From Firm-04 sp045591925 (GTDB lineage Bacteria > Bacillota > Clostridia > Oscillospirales > Ruminococcaceae): a DNA stretch of 64,000 bases. Under the pieces are notes generated by a model. The model ran no database searches. It saw only the letters and a list, made by a program, of their open reading frames with translations, and was not told where the DNA came from. This document shows positions 14,953 through 22,844 of this stretch, piece by piece; position 1 is the first letter of the stretch, and each line of letters opens with the position of its first letter. Both the position numbers and the translations under genes were made by a program. Where the stretch lies: NCBI GenBank assembly GCA_045591925.1, contig JAZNTW010000017.1, positions 62,001 through 126,000 on the forward strand. The letters are read 5' to 3'.

Positions 14953-17349
14953 TTAGAATGCGGTGATGAGTTTTGTGATATACTTGAGAATCAGAATCAA
15001 ATCATCATTATCCGGCTTGCCGTTTTTGTTAACGTCAGCATTGATCTTGCCCTGTGCGGTGATTGTGATGGCGTTATCCTCAGCGACAAAACGTGCGACC
15101 AGAACTGCGTCAGCAACATCAATACCGGCACTGCCGTTGGCGTCACCGAGCATCGAACCATCAGGATTGGTGGTTGTGGCTGTTGTGGTGGTAGGCTCGG
15201 TTGTATCCGGAACATCAGTCTGTTCTGCGGACGCTGCTGCGAGCAGATAAATCAGCGGAGAATTCCAGTAAATGGTGATTTCGTTGGTGGAATAGCTTTC
15301 AGCATTGTCGATATAGCACTTTGCAGGCGGAGCAGTCTTACAGTATGCCTTTGCAGCGCTGTCCTCCAGCGAGGAGTTTACGCCGCCGACGAGCATACCG
15401 GGCTGCGGCTTGCCAACAGCCATAGACGGACGGTGGTGCGGTGCGACCGGAGAAACCGTGCCGAAGCCGGAGACATAGCAGGTACCGTTCGGGTTTTTGC
15501 CGAGCAGGTGGTTCAGAACCTCGGAAGCGGCATCCTGTTTGCCGTCAAGTGCGAGCATAACGCCTGCATTTGCGATGGTCATATTGGAGCCCCAGTTATA
15601 CATGGTGATCGGGGAGCTGTACGGATTTGCATTGACAACCTTTTCAAAGGATGCAGCAGAGGATTTGAGCGATGCCTTTGCAGACTCAACCAGAGAATGT
15701 GTACCGTTCTTCATGGTTGCGAGTGCGATGTTGCCGTAATCGCCGACAGTGGACCAATCCATACCGGTACGAACCTTGGAGATGCCCTCCAGATACTTTT
15801 CATCGCCGGTTGCGCGGTACATCTGGCAAGCTGCCCAGTAACGCTCATCGGCATCGGACTTGTCGCCGTATTCACCGGTGGAGATGTCTGTCGGATTCTT
15901 GAATACGAAATCAGGATTCTTCTGTAAGAAGTCCCAAGATTTTACAGCAGCGTCGAGACAGGTCTTTGCAAAGTCTGCATCGACATCTGCATAAAATTCA
16001 GAAGCCAGTGCCATTGTTGCACAGAAATCAGCCGTTGCGGTGGTAGAATACGGTGTAACAATCAGTTCCTTGGTTTCGGCAGTCGGCATGACGTAGCCCG
16101 GGAATGTTGCGCAGGTGACCTTGTGATAAACACTGCCGTCCGCAGCCTGCATCTTGAGCATCCATTCCAGCTCATAGCGAGTTTCATCAAGGATATCCGG
16201 CACGCCGTTGTTGCTCTCCGGAATACCGACCTTGTCGCTGAAGATGGACGGATTTGCCTGATATGCGTAGAGCAGGTCGGCAACCGCCTTTGCAGCAGCA
16301 ACGGTATATCTGCCGTAGTCGCCGGCATCGTGCCAGCCGCCGCTGACATCAATCTTCTCGCTGGTGCCATAGATGGTTGCTTCTGCGGTATGGCAAGCCT
16401 TATGGCCGAAGTCGGCATCTACGACCTCGCAGCCGCAGCGCTGGAGATAGAATGTTCTCAGTGCTTCGTCATTGAGCTTCTCATACGGATTCTCTGCAAT
16501 GACAAAGCTATAGGACGGATCCAGCTCGCCGCAGGTGATATAATACTTACCGGCATCCTTGACCGAGGAGAAATCTGCAATACGGTCGGTTTCATCTGCG
16601 CTGGTGTTGCTGATTGCTTCGCCGAGCGTACCGGTGTAAACAACCTTTTCCGTATCGGCATTGACAACCGAGAAGCTGTCGCCGCCATCCTTGCGGACAA
16701 CTGCTGTTTTCTTATCGTTCGGACGGAAGCCGATCTGATTGGTCAGGATCGGAGACTGGTACGGGCCGACAGTGCTGTAATCAACCTTGCTGTCGTCAAT
16801 CAGCTCCAAGGAAACATTATCCAGATAAATTGTATGCTCGCCAAGCTCGCCGTCGGTCTTCTGCAGGCCGCAGTTGAAGCAGAATTTGGTCATGATATCG
16901 GTTTCTTCCTCCATCGTAAACGTGTAGTCTACGACAGTCGGCTCTGTGCCGATATCCAAGCCCTTCCATGTGTATGCCTGATAGGTGCCGCCGTTCTGCT
17001 GGATCATGCTCTCCACATAGCGCGGAACGGAGCTTGAAATCTCATAGGTCAGACGGTATACACCGTTCTGATACAGCGGAACGATGTCATAAAACATCTG
17101 AACGGCGTAGTTCAGCGTACCGACGCTGGTGATGTTCAGTGCGAGTCTGCCGTCATCCGTTGTCAGCTTTGCAGCACCGCCGCTTTCCTTGTAGACGCCC
17201 CAATCGGTTGTGCCACTCTCAAATGTAGAGTTGGTGATCAGGTTTGTGGCGGCGAAACCGACAGACGGTGCAAACGACTGTGCGGTTCCTGTCAGCAGTG
17301 TGACCGCTGCCAATGCGGACAGCAGTCTGAGTCTTAGCTTTCTGTTCAT
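14953..17349 (-). CDS. secreted CBM-GH9-dockerin cellulase
   Basis: A 798-residue cellulosomal endoglucanase-type enzyme. Signal peptide 1-34 (ends GFAA). Residues about 35-185 look like a CBM4-type module (TNSTFESGTTDWGVY to HTIYLDNVSLELI). About 198-285 is the Ig-like N-terminal domain common in GH9 (ILTNQIGFRPNDKKTAVV). The GH9 (alpha/alpha)6 barrel is about 290-710, with catalytic Asp pair in GGWHDAGDYGRY (Asp341, Asp344), HHRPS motif and proton donor Glu690 in NEITIYWNSP. A Thr-rich linker leads to a C-terminal dockerin (about 735-798; GDANGSAGIDVADAVLVARF, NADVNKNGKPDNDD). The ATG at 17349 has SD AGGGAGG. It diverges from an AraC regulator. Confidence 0.95.
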   Translation of the reverse strand: MNRKLRLRLLSALAAVTLLTGTAQSFAPSVGFAATNLITNSTFESGTTDWGVYKESGGAAKLTTDDGRLALNITSVGTLNYAVQMFYDIVPLYQNGVYRLTYEISSSVPRYVESMIQQNGGTYQAYTWKGLDIGTEPTVVDYTFTMEEETDIMTKFCFNCGLQKTDGELGEHTIYLDNVSLELIDDSKVDYSTVGPYQSPILTNQIGFRPNDKKTAVVRKDGGDSFSVVNADTEKVVYTGTLGEAISNTSADETDRIADFSSVKDAGKYYITCGELDPSYSFVIAENPYEKLNDEALRTFYLQRCGCEVVDADFGHKACHTAEATIYGTSEKIDVSGGWHDAGDYGRYTVAAAKAVADLLYAYQANPSIFSDKVGIPESNNGVPDILDETRYELEWMLKMQAADGSVYHKVTCATFPGYVMPTAETKELIVTPYSTTATADFCATMALASEFYADVDADFAKTCLDAAVKSWDFLQKNPDFVFKNPTDISTGEYGDKSDADERYWAACQMYRATGDEKYLEGISKVRTGMDWSTVGDYGNIALATMKNGTHSLVESAKASLKSSAASFEKVVNANPYSSPITMYNWGSNMTIANAGVMLALDGKQDAASEVLNHLLGKNPNGTCYVSGFGTVSPVAPHHRPSMAVGKPQPGMLVGGVNSSLEDSAAKAYCKTAPPAKCYIDNAESYSTNEITIYWNSPLIYLLAAASAEQTDVPDTTEPTTTTATTTNPDGSMLGDANGSAGIDVADAVLVARFVAEDNAITITAQGKINADVNKNGKPDNDDLILILKYITKLITAF

Positions 17350-17544
17350 ATTTTTTTCCTCCCTTTTTTCATGCGGAATTCTTATTGGAAGCTGAACGAT
17401 CCCCTCTCGACCGTTTCCTTCCTGCGCACAGCCATACTTTCGATTTCTGAACGCGCCCGCAGCACAAATGATACCGATCCGGTCTGTGCGCAAGCAAGGC
17501 AAACAGCTTCGCAAACGCAGACACTCCGCAGAGTCTGCTTTTTC

Positions 17545-17573
17545 ATTATAATAGATTGACAAATAAAACGGAA
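17545..17573 (-). promoter_or_regulatory. candidate promoter for GH9 gene
   Basis: Minus-strand TTCCGT (17573-17568), 17 nt, TATAAT (17550-17545). The poor -35 and perfect -10 suit an activator-dependent promoter. The transcript would have a leader of about 190 nt. It overlaps the araC-type promoter almost completely. Confidence 0.5.
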
Positions 17574-17584
17574 TAGGATATAAT
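17556..17584 (+). promoter_or_regulatory. perfect-consensus promoter for AraC-family gene
   Basis: TTGACA (17556-17561), 17 nt, TATAAT (17579-17584). The leader is about 45 nt. Polymerase here would occlude the GH9 promoter on the other strand. Confidence 0.85.
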
Positions 17585-17633
17585 TCATATTACATGATAC
17601 ATTGTGCAAATGTTTACCGAAAGGAGTATAAAA

Positions 17634-18416
17634 ATGATTCTTCATAACGTAGGGTATAATCATAAGCATGACGCGGATTTTTTCGTGTCTCGTCCGGACG
17701 GCAGCGGCGACTGTCTCCTGCTGATTCTCAAGTCCGATTCGATCTTTACGCTCAACGGCGAAGATGTCCGGATTCCTGCCAATACATTTTTTCTCTTTCC
17801 GGAGGGGATGCCGCAATGCTATCGTGCTGTGCCGCAGCAATCCTTTGTCAATGACTGGATTCATTTTTCCTTTGAAGCGCCGGAGCCGGATTGGTTCCGT
17901 GCCAAGAGCGTGCCGGTCGGCGTACCGGTTCCACTCCGCAGTACGGAATTTTTCAGCTTTTGCATCAAGGCGATCGCGGATGAGAACAGCTCCGAGCATC
18001 TGCACAAAGCGGATTCGATTTCGCATTATTTCTGGCTGCTCTGCAACAAGGTCAGCGAGCAGGTGCATGAGCAGACGCATATTCAGGTGAGTTCGCGCTA
18101 TGAAATGATGCTGATTATCCGGAATAAGGTTTATACTGCGCCCTATCTGGACTGGTCGATTGACGGTGCGGCACATGAAACCTGTATGAGTCGTTCCTCC
18201 TTTCAGCACCATTATAAAGAGCAATTCGGCGTGACCTTTATTCAGGATTTGATCGAAAGCCGCATCTCTAGAGCGAGGATGCTGCTGACTACCACCAATA
18301 TGTCGATTCAGGATATCGCGCTGCAATGCGGTTATCGCAGCTACGAGCATTTTGCCAGACAATTCCGCGCACAGGACGGCGTTTCGCCCGGTGAATACCG
18401 CAGAAACAATCAATAA
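17634..18416 (+). CDS. AraC-family transcriptional regulator
   Basis: A 260-residue regulator. The N-terminal part (about 1-150) has a cupin-like feel typical of sugar-responsive AraC proteins (LNGEDVRIPANTFFLFPEG, NDWIHFSFEAPE). The C-terminal part (about 160-258) has the two AraC helix-turn-helices (SRSSFQHHYKEQFGVTFIQD and QDIALQCGYRSYEHFARQFR, ending SPGEYRR). SD AAAGGAG lies before the ATG. It diverges from the GH9 cellulase with overlapping promoters, so it is a natural candidate activator of that gene. The ligand is unknown. Confidence 0.9.
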   Translation: MILHNVGYNHKHDADFFVSRPDGSGDCLLLILKSDSIFTLNGEDVRIPANTFFLFPEGMPQCYRAVPQQSFVNDWIHFSFEAPEPDWFRAKSVPVGVPVPLRSTEFFSFCIKAIADENSSEHLHKADSISHYFWLLCNKVSEQVHEQTHIQVSSRYEMMLIIRNKVYTAPYLDWSIDGAAHETCMSRSSFQHHYKEQFGVTFIQDLIESRISRARMLLTTTNMSIQDIALQCGYRSYEHFARQFRAQDGVSPGEYRRNNQ

Positions 18417-18426
18417 TTTGCATTGC

Positions 18427-18455
18427 TTGCATTTTCACGGAATTTGTGGTATGAT
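18427..18455 (+). promoter_or_regulatory. promoter for phospholipase C-like gene
   Basis: TTGCAT (18427-18432), 17 nt, TATGAT (18450-18455), as for tgt. An in-frame ATG at 18451 lies inside the -10 and cannot be the start codon. Confidence 0.65.
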
Positions 18456-18519
18456 AAGTTGGTATTGCGTCACACAAAAAGGCGTGCAAAACAGCGCGCG
18501 GAAAGGCAGGCACTCGGCA

Positions 18520-19713
18520 TTGGCAAAATTTGATAAGCATTTGTATCCTTCCGTACACCGCGGCATCGTGCGTGCGGCACTCAAGCTCCTTGCGCTGGAA
18601 TCGCATCCGGCAGCGGAAAGGTTTTCCGCGCTTGATTATGATATTTTGATTGAAGAAGCTGCCGCCCCCGATCAGTTTGGTGATCGGCATCAGGGTCGCG
18701 GTCTGCACTATTATAATTCGGTAAAGCCGGATGGTACGGCATTGCCGCAGCATTACGCAACCGCCGGATTCTGCAACGGAAAGGGCGCACACGCACCCTC
18801 GCCGCTTACCGTTCTCGATGCGGAATACCGCACGGCACTGGCACTGCGCCGTGCCGGAAAAGACGCTGCTGCGATGAAAAGCCTTTCGCGGTCGCTGCAT
18901 ATGCTTGCGGATATCTGTTGTCCGCCGCATAGCTGTGCGCTGACATATTTTTCGCCCTATGGCATGGCGCATAAGCGCTATGAGAGCCGCGCTGCGGAGC
19001 TGTTTTGGAACTGCTCGCCGGCGCTGCTTTCCGAAGAACGTGCCGCAGCGGACTGGGCAGCGCTTGCAGTTGGAAAAATTCCGGTTCAGACGTATACCAA
19101 TTTACTTTGCGGCAGCATACCCGTCAGCGGAAAGCCTTGGCAGCCCGGTACGCTTGTCCGAATTTGCAATACGCTTGCAAAATCCGGTGCAAAGCATCTG
19201 GACGCTGTACTTGGCAGTGATGAAGCCGCACGGGATCGGTCGATACGGGAACGCCTGCTCACTGCGATTGCAAACTGCGCCGCGCTGTTGATTGCATTTG
19301 ACCGCGAGCTGAATGAAGATCATCCGGCAATTTGGCGCGAACAGCATCCCTATTGGCTGAAGAGCTTCCATTCCGCATTTGTGGTCAGCCGCGAGCCGTT
19401 TTATCTGCAATTTGCGGATGATGGAACCGTATCGTTCACAACGCCAAGCGGCAAATGTCTTGCTGTTGGACGACACGACCGTGTGCTGCTGACTGCGCCG
19501 CGCCCGGATGTCATCACACAGTTCCGCTTCGGCAGAGAACCGCTGCTCACACTCTATCCCAACGGCGACCAGAAGCGTTTGCTTGCACAGATCCGCGGTC
19601 AGCTGTATTGCACCCACCGCGTTTCCGGTCTGCAAGGAAATCTGTTTATAGCGCAGGTTTCGTTTGCGCTGCTCAATCAGCCGCCAAAAAATGTGCGCTT
19701 TTTATTTTCATAA
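18520..19713 (+). CDS. zinc-dependent phospholipase C-like protein
   Basis: A protein of about 397 residues. The N-terminal ~190 residues resemble zinc-dependent phospholipase C/P1 nuclease-type helical proteins in the spacing of metal-ligand candidates: DKHLYPSVHRGI, FGDRHQGRGLHYYNS, SLHMLADICCPPHSCAL, GMAHKRYE. The C-terminal ~180 residues (after about 220) are of unknown fold. No signal peptide is visible, unusual for the toxin-type enzymes, so a cytosolic or divergent role is possible. The TTG start (LAKFDKHLYP) is preferred because upstream codons overlap the promoter; AAAGGCAGG lies about 9 nt before it. A GTG at 18484 is the alternative. Confidence 0.6.
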   Translation: MAKFDKHLYPSVHRGIVRAALKLLALESHPAAERFSALDYDILIEEAAAPDQFGDRHQGRGLHYYNSVKPDGTALPQHYATAGFCNGKGAHAPSPLTVLDAEYRTALALRRAGKDAAAMKSLSRSLHMLADICCPPHSCALTYFSPYGMAHKRYESRAAELFWNCSPALLSEERAAADWAALAVGKIPVQTYTNLLCGSIPVSGKPWQPGTLVRICNTLAKSGAKHLDAVLGSDEAARDRSIRERLLTAIANCAALLIAFDRELNEDHPAIWREQHPYWLKSFHSAFVVSREPFYLQFADDGTVSFTTPSGKCLAVGRHDRVLLTAPRPDVITQFRFGREPLLTLYPNGDQKRLLAQIRGQLYCTHRVSGLQGNLFIAQVSFALLNQPPKNVRFLFS

Positions 19714-19721
19714 CAAATGCA

Positions 19722-19772
19722 AACCGCAGTATCGTTCATCAACATGATACTGCGGTTGTGTTTATATTATAA
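19722..19772 (+). terminator. intrinsic terminator
   Basis: A 12-bp perfect stem (AACCGCAGTATC 19722-19733 with GATACTGCGGTT 19746-19757), then GTGTTTATATTAT. Confidence 0.75.
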
Positions 19773-19785
19773 TTATAGCTTCTAA

Positions 19786-20415
19786 TTATAGCTTCGACTG
19801 CATTACAAGCAGCATACCGCTGCCGCAGGATATTTCTGCTTGCTCAGCAGTGATTTGATTGCTGACGCCGAGTGGAAAGCTGCGCGTCAGTACGCCGTTT
19901 GCAAGCGGATAATGAACGCCCGAAATACATACGTCCGTGCAGATTTCCGACCATGCGAATACCGAAAGCGTCCAGCCATCCCGACGATTCAGCTGCAAGG
20001 CTTCACCGCCGCACAGCATCCTGATACTGTCAGAAACGCCGCATAGGAAACCGTTTGCGCCGTGCTGACGGATATATTCGAGCGTTTGCAGATTGGCAAG
20101 CGTATGGTCGAGTCTGCCGCCGAATGCACCATAAATGCGAATATCCCGAAACCCGCGCCCCAATGCAACGCGCACTGCAAGCATCGTATCCGTATCATCC
20201 TTTTCAACGGGCACGGTCATATGCGGCAGCGCTTCCGGTACTGCACCGAGCGAATCAAAATCACCAAGCACCAGATCGGGCGCGCGCTGCATTCGTTCTG
20301 CCAGATGCAGGCCGCTGTCCGCACAGAGAATATACGCCGATTCCGGCAGCGGCTCACAGGGCAGCCCTTGCTCCGGACCGCCTGCGAAAATCACACAAAT
20401 ACTGTTTTTATCCAT
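19786..20415 (-). CDS. thiN: thiamine pyrophosphokinase
   Basis: A 209-residue enzyme that transfers pyrophosphate from ATP to thiamine to make thiamine diphosphate. Diagnostic motifs: CADSGLHLAERM, DLVLGDFDSLG, EKDDTDTMLAVRVAL, GAFGGRLDHTLANLQTL, then the C-terminal thiamin-binding beta domain with NQITAE. SD AGGAG precedes the ATG. It is preceded by the DUF1846 gene and its terminator. No TPP riboswitch was seen upstream. Confidence 0.95.
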   Translation of the reverse strand: MDKNSICVIFAGGPEQGLPCEPLPESAYILCADSGLHLAERMQRAPDLVLGDFDSLGAVPEALPHMTVPVEKDDTDTMLAVRVALGRGFRDIRIYGAFGGRLDHTLANLQTLEYIRQHGANGFLCGVSDSIRMLCGGEALQLNRRDGWTLSVFAWSEICTDVCISGVHYPLANGVLTRSFPLGVSNQITAEQAEISCGSGMLLVMQSKL

Positions 20416-20425
20416 AACAGACTCC

Positions 20426-20470
20426 TGATAAAAAGAGACTCCTTCTGTCTATTGTAGAAGCAGTCTCTTT
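20426..20470 (-). terminator. intrinsic terminator after DUF1846 gene
   Basis: Minus-strand AAAGAGACTGCTTCT pairs with AGAAGGAGTCTCTTT (one mismatch), followed by TTATC. It lies just before the thiN start. Confidence 0.65.
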
Positions 20471-20523
20471 GTGTTTATAGATAGCAGCTCCAATTTACGT
20501 CAATCCGCGTGGATGCGCAGATA

Positions 20524-22014
20524 TTACCGTTGATAGAGGCGATTGCTCTGGAACTGTGCGTCACAGGTCACATTGATGCCGAGGCGTTTGAGTGTCCGTT
20601 CGTCAATCTGCGAAAGAATGACCGTTGAGTGCATTTCGCAGCCGCGCAGCTTTTCGAGCTTTGTCATGGCGCATTCGGCAGTTGGATTCGTCGCCGCAGA
20701 AATGGACAGCGCAACAAGCGTTTCATCTGTATGCAGTCTCGGATTTTCGTTGCCGAGATGGTCGGTTTTGAGATGCTGAATCGGCTCAATGACGGTCGGG
20801 GAGAGCAGGAGGATGGTGTCATTGATTCTGCCGAGCGTTTTGAGTGCGTTGAGCAGCATGGTCGAACAGGCACCCATGAGGTCGGTGGTCTTGCCGGTGA
20901 CGATCTTACCGTTCGGGAGCTGCAATGCCGCTGCCGGCTCACCGGTTTTTTCCGCGACCTCGCGCGCTTTTGCGATAACGGGGCGTTCCTCCTCGGTCAG
21001 CTTCATCTGCTGCATCAGCAATTCGAGCTTGTTGACTGTTTCCGCATCGGATTTTCCCTGCCGCAGATTGCAGCGCTCTGTAAAATACCGCCGGATGATC
21101 TCCTGACGGGAAGCAGCTCTTGCCGCTTCATCGTTCACAATGCAGAAGCCAGCCATATTTACGCCCATATCCGTCGGGGACTGATACGGCGATTTGCCGT
21201 AAATCTGGTCAAACATCGAGCGCAGAACCGGGAATACTTCAACATCGCGGTTATAATTGACGGCGGTTTCGCCATAGGCTTCGAGGTGGAACGGATCAAT
21301 CATGTTGATATCGTTGAGATTGGCGGTTGCCGCTTCATAGGCAACATTGACCGGATGCTTCAGCGGGACATTCCAGATCGGGAAGGTTTCAAATTTTGCA
21401 TATCCGGATTCCTTGCCGCGCTGATGCTCCTGATAAATCTGAGAAAGACAGACTGCCATTTTGCCGCTGCCGGGACCGGGCGCCGTAACAACAACGAGCT
21501 TTCGGCTGACTTCGATATATTCATTTTTGCCGAAGCCCTCCTCAGAGAGAATCAGCGGCAGATTGGACGGATAGCCCTCAATCGAATAATGTCTGTATAC
21601 GCGGATGCCGAGCGCTTCCAGCCGCTTCTGGAATTTTTCGGCAGCCGGCTCACCGGTGAAGCGCGTCAGAACAACGCTGCCGACATATAAGCCCATCTGT
21701 CGGAACAATCCGATTAAGCGAAGTACATCGGTATCGTAGGTGATGCCGAGATCGGCGCGCGTCCGGTTCTGTTCAATATCCGAGGCGGTAATGGTGATGA
21801 CGATTTCGACCTCTTTTTTCATATGCAGAAGCATCCGCAGCTTGCTGTCCGGCTGAAATCCCGGCAGGACGCGTGCGGCATGGCAATCGTCATAGAGCTT
21901 TCCGCCGAATTCCAGATACAGTCTGCCGCCGAACTGAGCAATTCGTTCGCGGATATGTGCAGACTGCGTTTTCAGATATTGTGCATTGTCAAAGGCAACG
22001 TTTTTCTTTCTCAT
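20524..22014 (-). CDS. DUF1846 family protein
   Basis: A 496-residue protein that matches the DUF1846 family along its length: N-terminus AFDNAQYLKTQSAHIRERI, middle ADLGITYDTDVLRLI and VVVTAPGPGSGKMAVCLSQ (a P-loop-like glycine-rich turn), and NYNRDVEVFPVLRSMFDQIYG, YQSPTDMGVNM. The family is widespread in Firmicutes; its reaction is not established. SD AAAGGAA suits the ATG at 22014; an ATG three codons earlier is too close to it. Its promoter is formed by repeat copy C. Confidence 0.85.
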   Translation of the reverse strand: MRKKNVAFDNAQYLKTQSAHIRERIAQFGGRLYLEFGGKLYDDCHAARVLPGFQPDSKLRMLLHMKKEVEIVITITASDIEQNRTRADLGITYDTDVLRLIGLFRQMGLYVGSVVLTRFTGEPAAEKFQKRLEALGIRVYRHYSIEGYPSNLPLILSEEGFGKNEYIEVSRKLVVVTAPGPGSGKMAVCLSQIYQEHQRGKESGYAKFETFPIWNVPLKHPVNVAYEAATANLNDINMIDPFHLEAYGETAVNYNRDVEVFPVLRSMFDQIYGKSPYQSPTDMGVNMAGFCIVNDEAARAASRQEIIRRYFTERCNLRQGKSDAETVNKLELLMQQMKLTEEERPVIAKAREVAEKTGEPAAALQLPNGKIVTGKTTDLMGACSTMLLNALKTLGRINDTILLLSPTVIEPIQHLKTDHLGNENPRLHTDETLVALSISAATNPTAECAMTKLEKLRGCEMHSTVILSQIDERTLKRLGINVTCDAQFQSNRLYQR

Positions 22015-22053
22015 GAGCTTCATTTCCTTTCACACGACGTTTCAATCTGCTTC

Positions 22054-22082
22054 ATTATATCACATTATCTAAAAAAATGCAA
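22054..22082 (-). promoter_or_regulatory. promoter for DUF1846 gene within repeat copy C
   Basis: Minus-strand TTGCAT (22082-22077), 17 nt, TATAAT (22059-22054). The leader is about 33 nt. All promoter bases lie in the dispersed repeat. Confidence 0.75.
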
Positions 22083-22152
22083 TGGGAGAAATGGATTCAA
22101 TCCTATTTTTCGCTGCATGGATGCAAAATGGAGGCGGGCACTGCCTGCTTAT
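22054..22152 (-). repeat. dispersed ~95-bp repeat, copy C
   Basis: Most complete copy. Read on minus: GC-rich inverted repeat (GCAGGCAGTGCCCGC), CCATTTTGCATCCATGCAGC, a middle AT-rich part, CTCCCATTGCAT, 17 nt, TATAAT. It is followed on the plus side by partial copy D with a 94-bp period. Confidence 0.75.
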
Positions 22153-22188
22153 ATCATATTATCACGGGAATTGCAATGGGAAAATGCG
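22153..22188 (-). repeat. dispersed repeat, partial copy D
   Basis: Only the promoter-proximal part is kept: minus-strand CCCATTGCAA, 17 nt, TATAAG. Tandem to copy C, as A is to B near 1.3 kb. Confidence 0.6.
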
Positions 22189-22299
22189 AAAAAAAGGCGC
22201 TCTTGGCACCGATGATACTATAATTTGATTCGCTTTTGGGCATGGAACAAGCAAGTTTTCGTGAAAACTGATAAATTTTCAAGAATCTTCAAAAAAGGC

Positions 22300-22328
22300 T
22301 TGATTTTTTTTTGGATTTCTGATACAAT
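22300..22328 (+). promoter_or_regulatory. promoter for rpmB
   Basis: TTGATT (22300-22305), 17 nt, TACAAT (22323-22328). The leader is about 30 nt. Confidence 0.65.
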
Positions 22329-22365
22329 ATACATTGTTGACAAGTCTGTAAAGGAGGTGCCAGCT

Positions 22366-22557
22366 ATGGCAAAATGCGAAATTTGCGGCAAGGGCGTTAC
22401 ATTTGGTATTAAGGTCTCTCACTCTCACCGTCGTACCAATCGTACATGGAAGCCCAATGTCCAGCGCGTCAAAGCGATCGTGAAGGGTTCTCCCTGCCAC
22501 ATCCATGTGTGCTCCAGATGCCTGCGCTCCGGCAAGGTCGAGCGGGCAAACGGCTGA
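22366..22557 (+). CDS. rpmB: 50S ribosomal protein L28
   Basis: A 63-residue protein of the large ribosomal subunit. It starts MAKCEICGKGVTFGIKVSHS and includes RRTNRTWKPNVQ. It keeps both Cys pairs of the zinc-binding form of L28 (CEIC near the N-terminus and CSRC near residue 50). SD AAAGGAGG before the ATG is near-perfect. It is monocistronic between its own promoter and a hairpin. Confidence 0.97.
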   Translation: MAKCEICGKGVTFGIKVSHSHRRTNRTWKPNVQRVKAIVKGSPCHIHVCSRCLRSGKVERANG

Positions 22558-22567
22558 GTTGATTCGG

Positions 22568-22616
22568 AAAACAACAGGGAGTATTCACTGCCGTTTTGTG
22601 GATACTCCACTGTTTT
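22568..22616 (+). terminator. terminator-like hairpin after rpmB
   Basis: AAAACA.ACAG and GGAGTAT pair with ATACTCC and CTGTTTT across a short loop. T residues are within the 3' arm and no further T-run follows, so efficiency is uncertain. Confidence 0.4.
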
Positions 22617-22641
22617 CATCGTTCGCCTATTACTGCTTTGT

Positions 22642-22744
22642 GCGATAGGGAGTAGCCGCCGGTTTTTGACCGGATTTCCCCGCGTCATGCCCGCAGCCGG
22701 ATGATTTCGGCTGCCGTGTGGAATTGAAATGGCAAGACTTTCGC
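22642..22744 (+). ncRNA. yybP-ykoY manganese riboswitch
   Basis: The aptamer signature is present at both ends: AGGGAGTAGCC after the first P1 strand and ATGGCAAGACTTT before the second. P1 is GCGATAG (22642-22648) with CTTTCGC (22738-22744), one mismatch. Between them lie GC-rich hairpins (CCGG...CCGG; GCAGCCG...CGGCTGC). The family binds Mn2+ and sits before manganese exporters. Here it precedes a P-type ATPase, and a terminator competes for its 3' P1 strand. Confidence 0.9.
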
Positions 22745-22793
22745 TGCTGTGCCGACTGAGTTCAGTTCGTTGCTGCTGCGAGGGTCTTTTTTA
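22735..22793 (+). terminator. riboswitch-controlled terminator
   Basis: AGACTTTCGC (22735-22744) pairs fully, with two G-U pairs, with GCGAGGGTCT (22778-22787), followed by TTTTTATT. The 5' arm includes the 3' strand of aptamer P1, so Mn2+-stabilised aptamer would prevent termination and turn the gene on. Confidence 0.85.
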
Positions 22794-22844
22794 TTATAAT
22801 CGGATACCCGGTTAGCCATACATTATGAAAAGAGGGACATTATT

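Noticed and set aside
14761..15927. A 388-codon plus-strand frame over the GH9 gene
   Set aside because: It is antisense to a clear GH9-dockerin enzyme, has no SD and encodes Cys-rich nonsense; long antisense frames are common at this GC content.
17350..17562. N-terminal extension of the GH9 protein by 71 residues
   Set aside because: The extension lacks an SD, would hide the signal peptide, and overlaps the divergent promoter region; ATG at 17349 has AGGGAGG.
22080..22226. Short ORF starting ATGGGAGAAATGG in repeat copy C
   Set aside because: The other copies have stops after three to five codons and there is no SD, so the frame is not conserved.
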